Below, piece after piece: positions 63,805 through 64,000 of a DNA stretch of 64,000 nt. Location of the stretch: positions 682,001-746,000 of the forward strand of contig CAWFXP010000009.1 in the NCBI GenBank assembly GCA_963819905.1, in the 5' to 3' direction. The notes under the pieces were generated by a model, which was not told the DNA's origin, did no database searches, and saw only the letters and a program-made list of their open reading frames with translations. Source of the DNA: CAWCQC01 sp963819905 (GTDB taxonomy: Bacteria > Actinomycetota > Thermoleophilia > Gaiellales > Gaiellaceae). Numbering within the stretch: the first letter of the stretch is position 1; each line of letters begins with the position of its first letter. The position numbers were made by a program, and so were the translations under genes.

Positions 63805-64000
63805 ATGTCCGATCTGCTTCGCGTGGCTTGCGTTCAGATGAACGCATCCGGCGTCAAGGTGGACAACATCGAGAAGGCCGAGGTGCTCGTCGCCCGAGCG
63901 GCGGCGACCGGGGCCGATCTCGTCGTGCTGCCGGAGAAGTGGAACGCCTGGGGCGGGCCGGACGTGATCCGGGGAGCGGCCGAGCCGCTCGACGGCGGGG
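63805..64000 (+). CDS. carbon-nitrogen (nitrilase-family) hydrolase, N-terminal part
   Basis: Sixty-five residues are visible: LLRVACVQMNASGVKVDNIE, the motif LVVLPEKWNAWGGP with the catalytic Glu of the Glu-Lys-Cys triad. Lys and Cys lie beyond the window. Omega-amidase, N-carbamoylputrescine amidase or Nit1-like enzymes are possible. Confidence 0.85.
   Translation, partial: MSDLLRVACVQMNASGVKVDNIEKAEVLVARAAATGADLVVLPEKWNAWGGPDVIRGAAEPLDGG

Overview
The window is high-GC DNA with frequent GTG and TTG starts. Its gene order is that of the universal bacterial ribosomal-protein and RNA-polymerase supercluster. The MurT-type peptidoglycan amidating enzyme, a Ku protein, stand-alone TPR regulators, MarR and HxlR regulators and zinc-binding (Cys-rich) forms of L33, L36, S14 and S4 suggest an actinobacterium, possibly of the Thermoleophilia/Gaiellales type. 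No 16S rRNA gene is present, so this placement is inference.

Region 1 (about 1-14.7 kb) is an accessory, decayed stretch. It has TPR regulators, two alpha/beta hydrolases, two quinone-oxidoreductase-like MDRs beside a MarR and an HxlR regulator, an EthD-like protein, a VOC fragment, a cupin, a truncated sigma factor facing a truncated EamA transporter, and three RibD-C/DHFR-like proteins. It ends at a tRNA-Thr(GGT) gene. The 3' half of that tRNA is repeated at 1535 and 5630, as expected for tandem att sites or a tRNA-derived repeat.

Region 2 (14.7-20.5 kb) holds an SDR, an eRF1/Vms1-like protein, tRNA-Tyr, an HD-GYP phosphodiesterase, murT with no adjacent gatD, an FAD oxidoreductase, a cNMP-binding protein and tRNA-Met.

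Region 3 (20.5-55.8 kb) is the translation/transcription core: rpmG-secE-nusG-rplK-rplA-rplJ-rplL-rpoB-rpoC; a secreted protein and a diguanylate cyclase on the other strand; rpsL-rpsG-fusA-tuf; the complete S10/spc order through secY-adk-map; then rpmJ-rpsM-rpsK-rpsD-rpoA-rplQ-truA. infA is missing from its usual place between map and rpmJ. Several r-proteins carry long low-complexity tails, and RpoC has a large N-terminal insertion.

Region 4 (55.8-64 kb) has a HAD phosphatase, ligA, a DacB-type PBP, an acyl-CoA synthetase, Ku, a 56-residue protein, a NIF3-like protein, tRNA-Pro, a stack of five hairpins and the start of a nitrilase-family gene.

Two cautions. Essential genes (rplF, adk, map, rpsD, rplV) each carry one-base shifts, mostly in homopolymers, which points to uncorrected sequencing indels. 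Some accessory 'pseudogenes' may therefore be intact in the organism. No CRISPR array, phage, integrase, transposase or clearly new defence system was found; the most distinctive signals are the repeat families.
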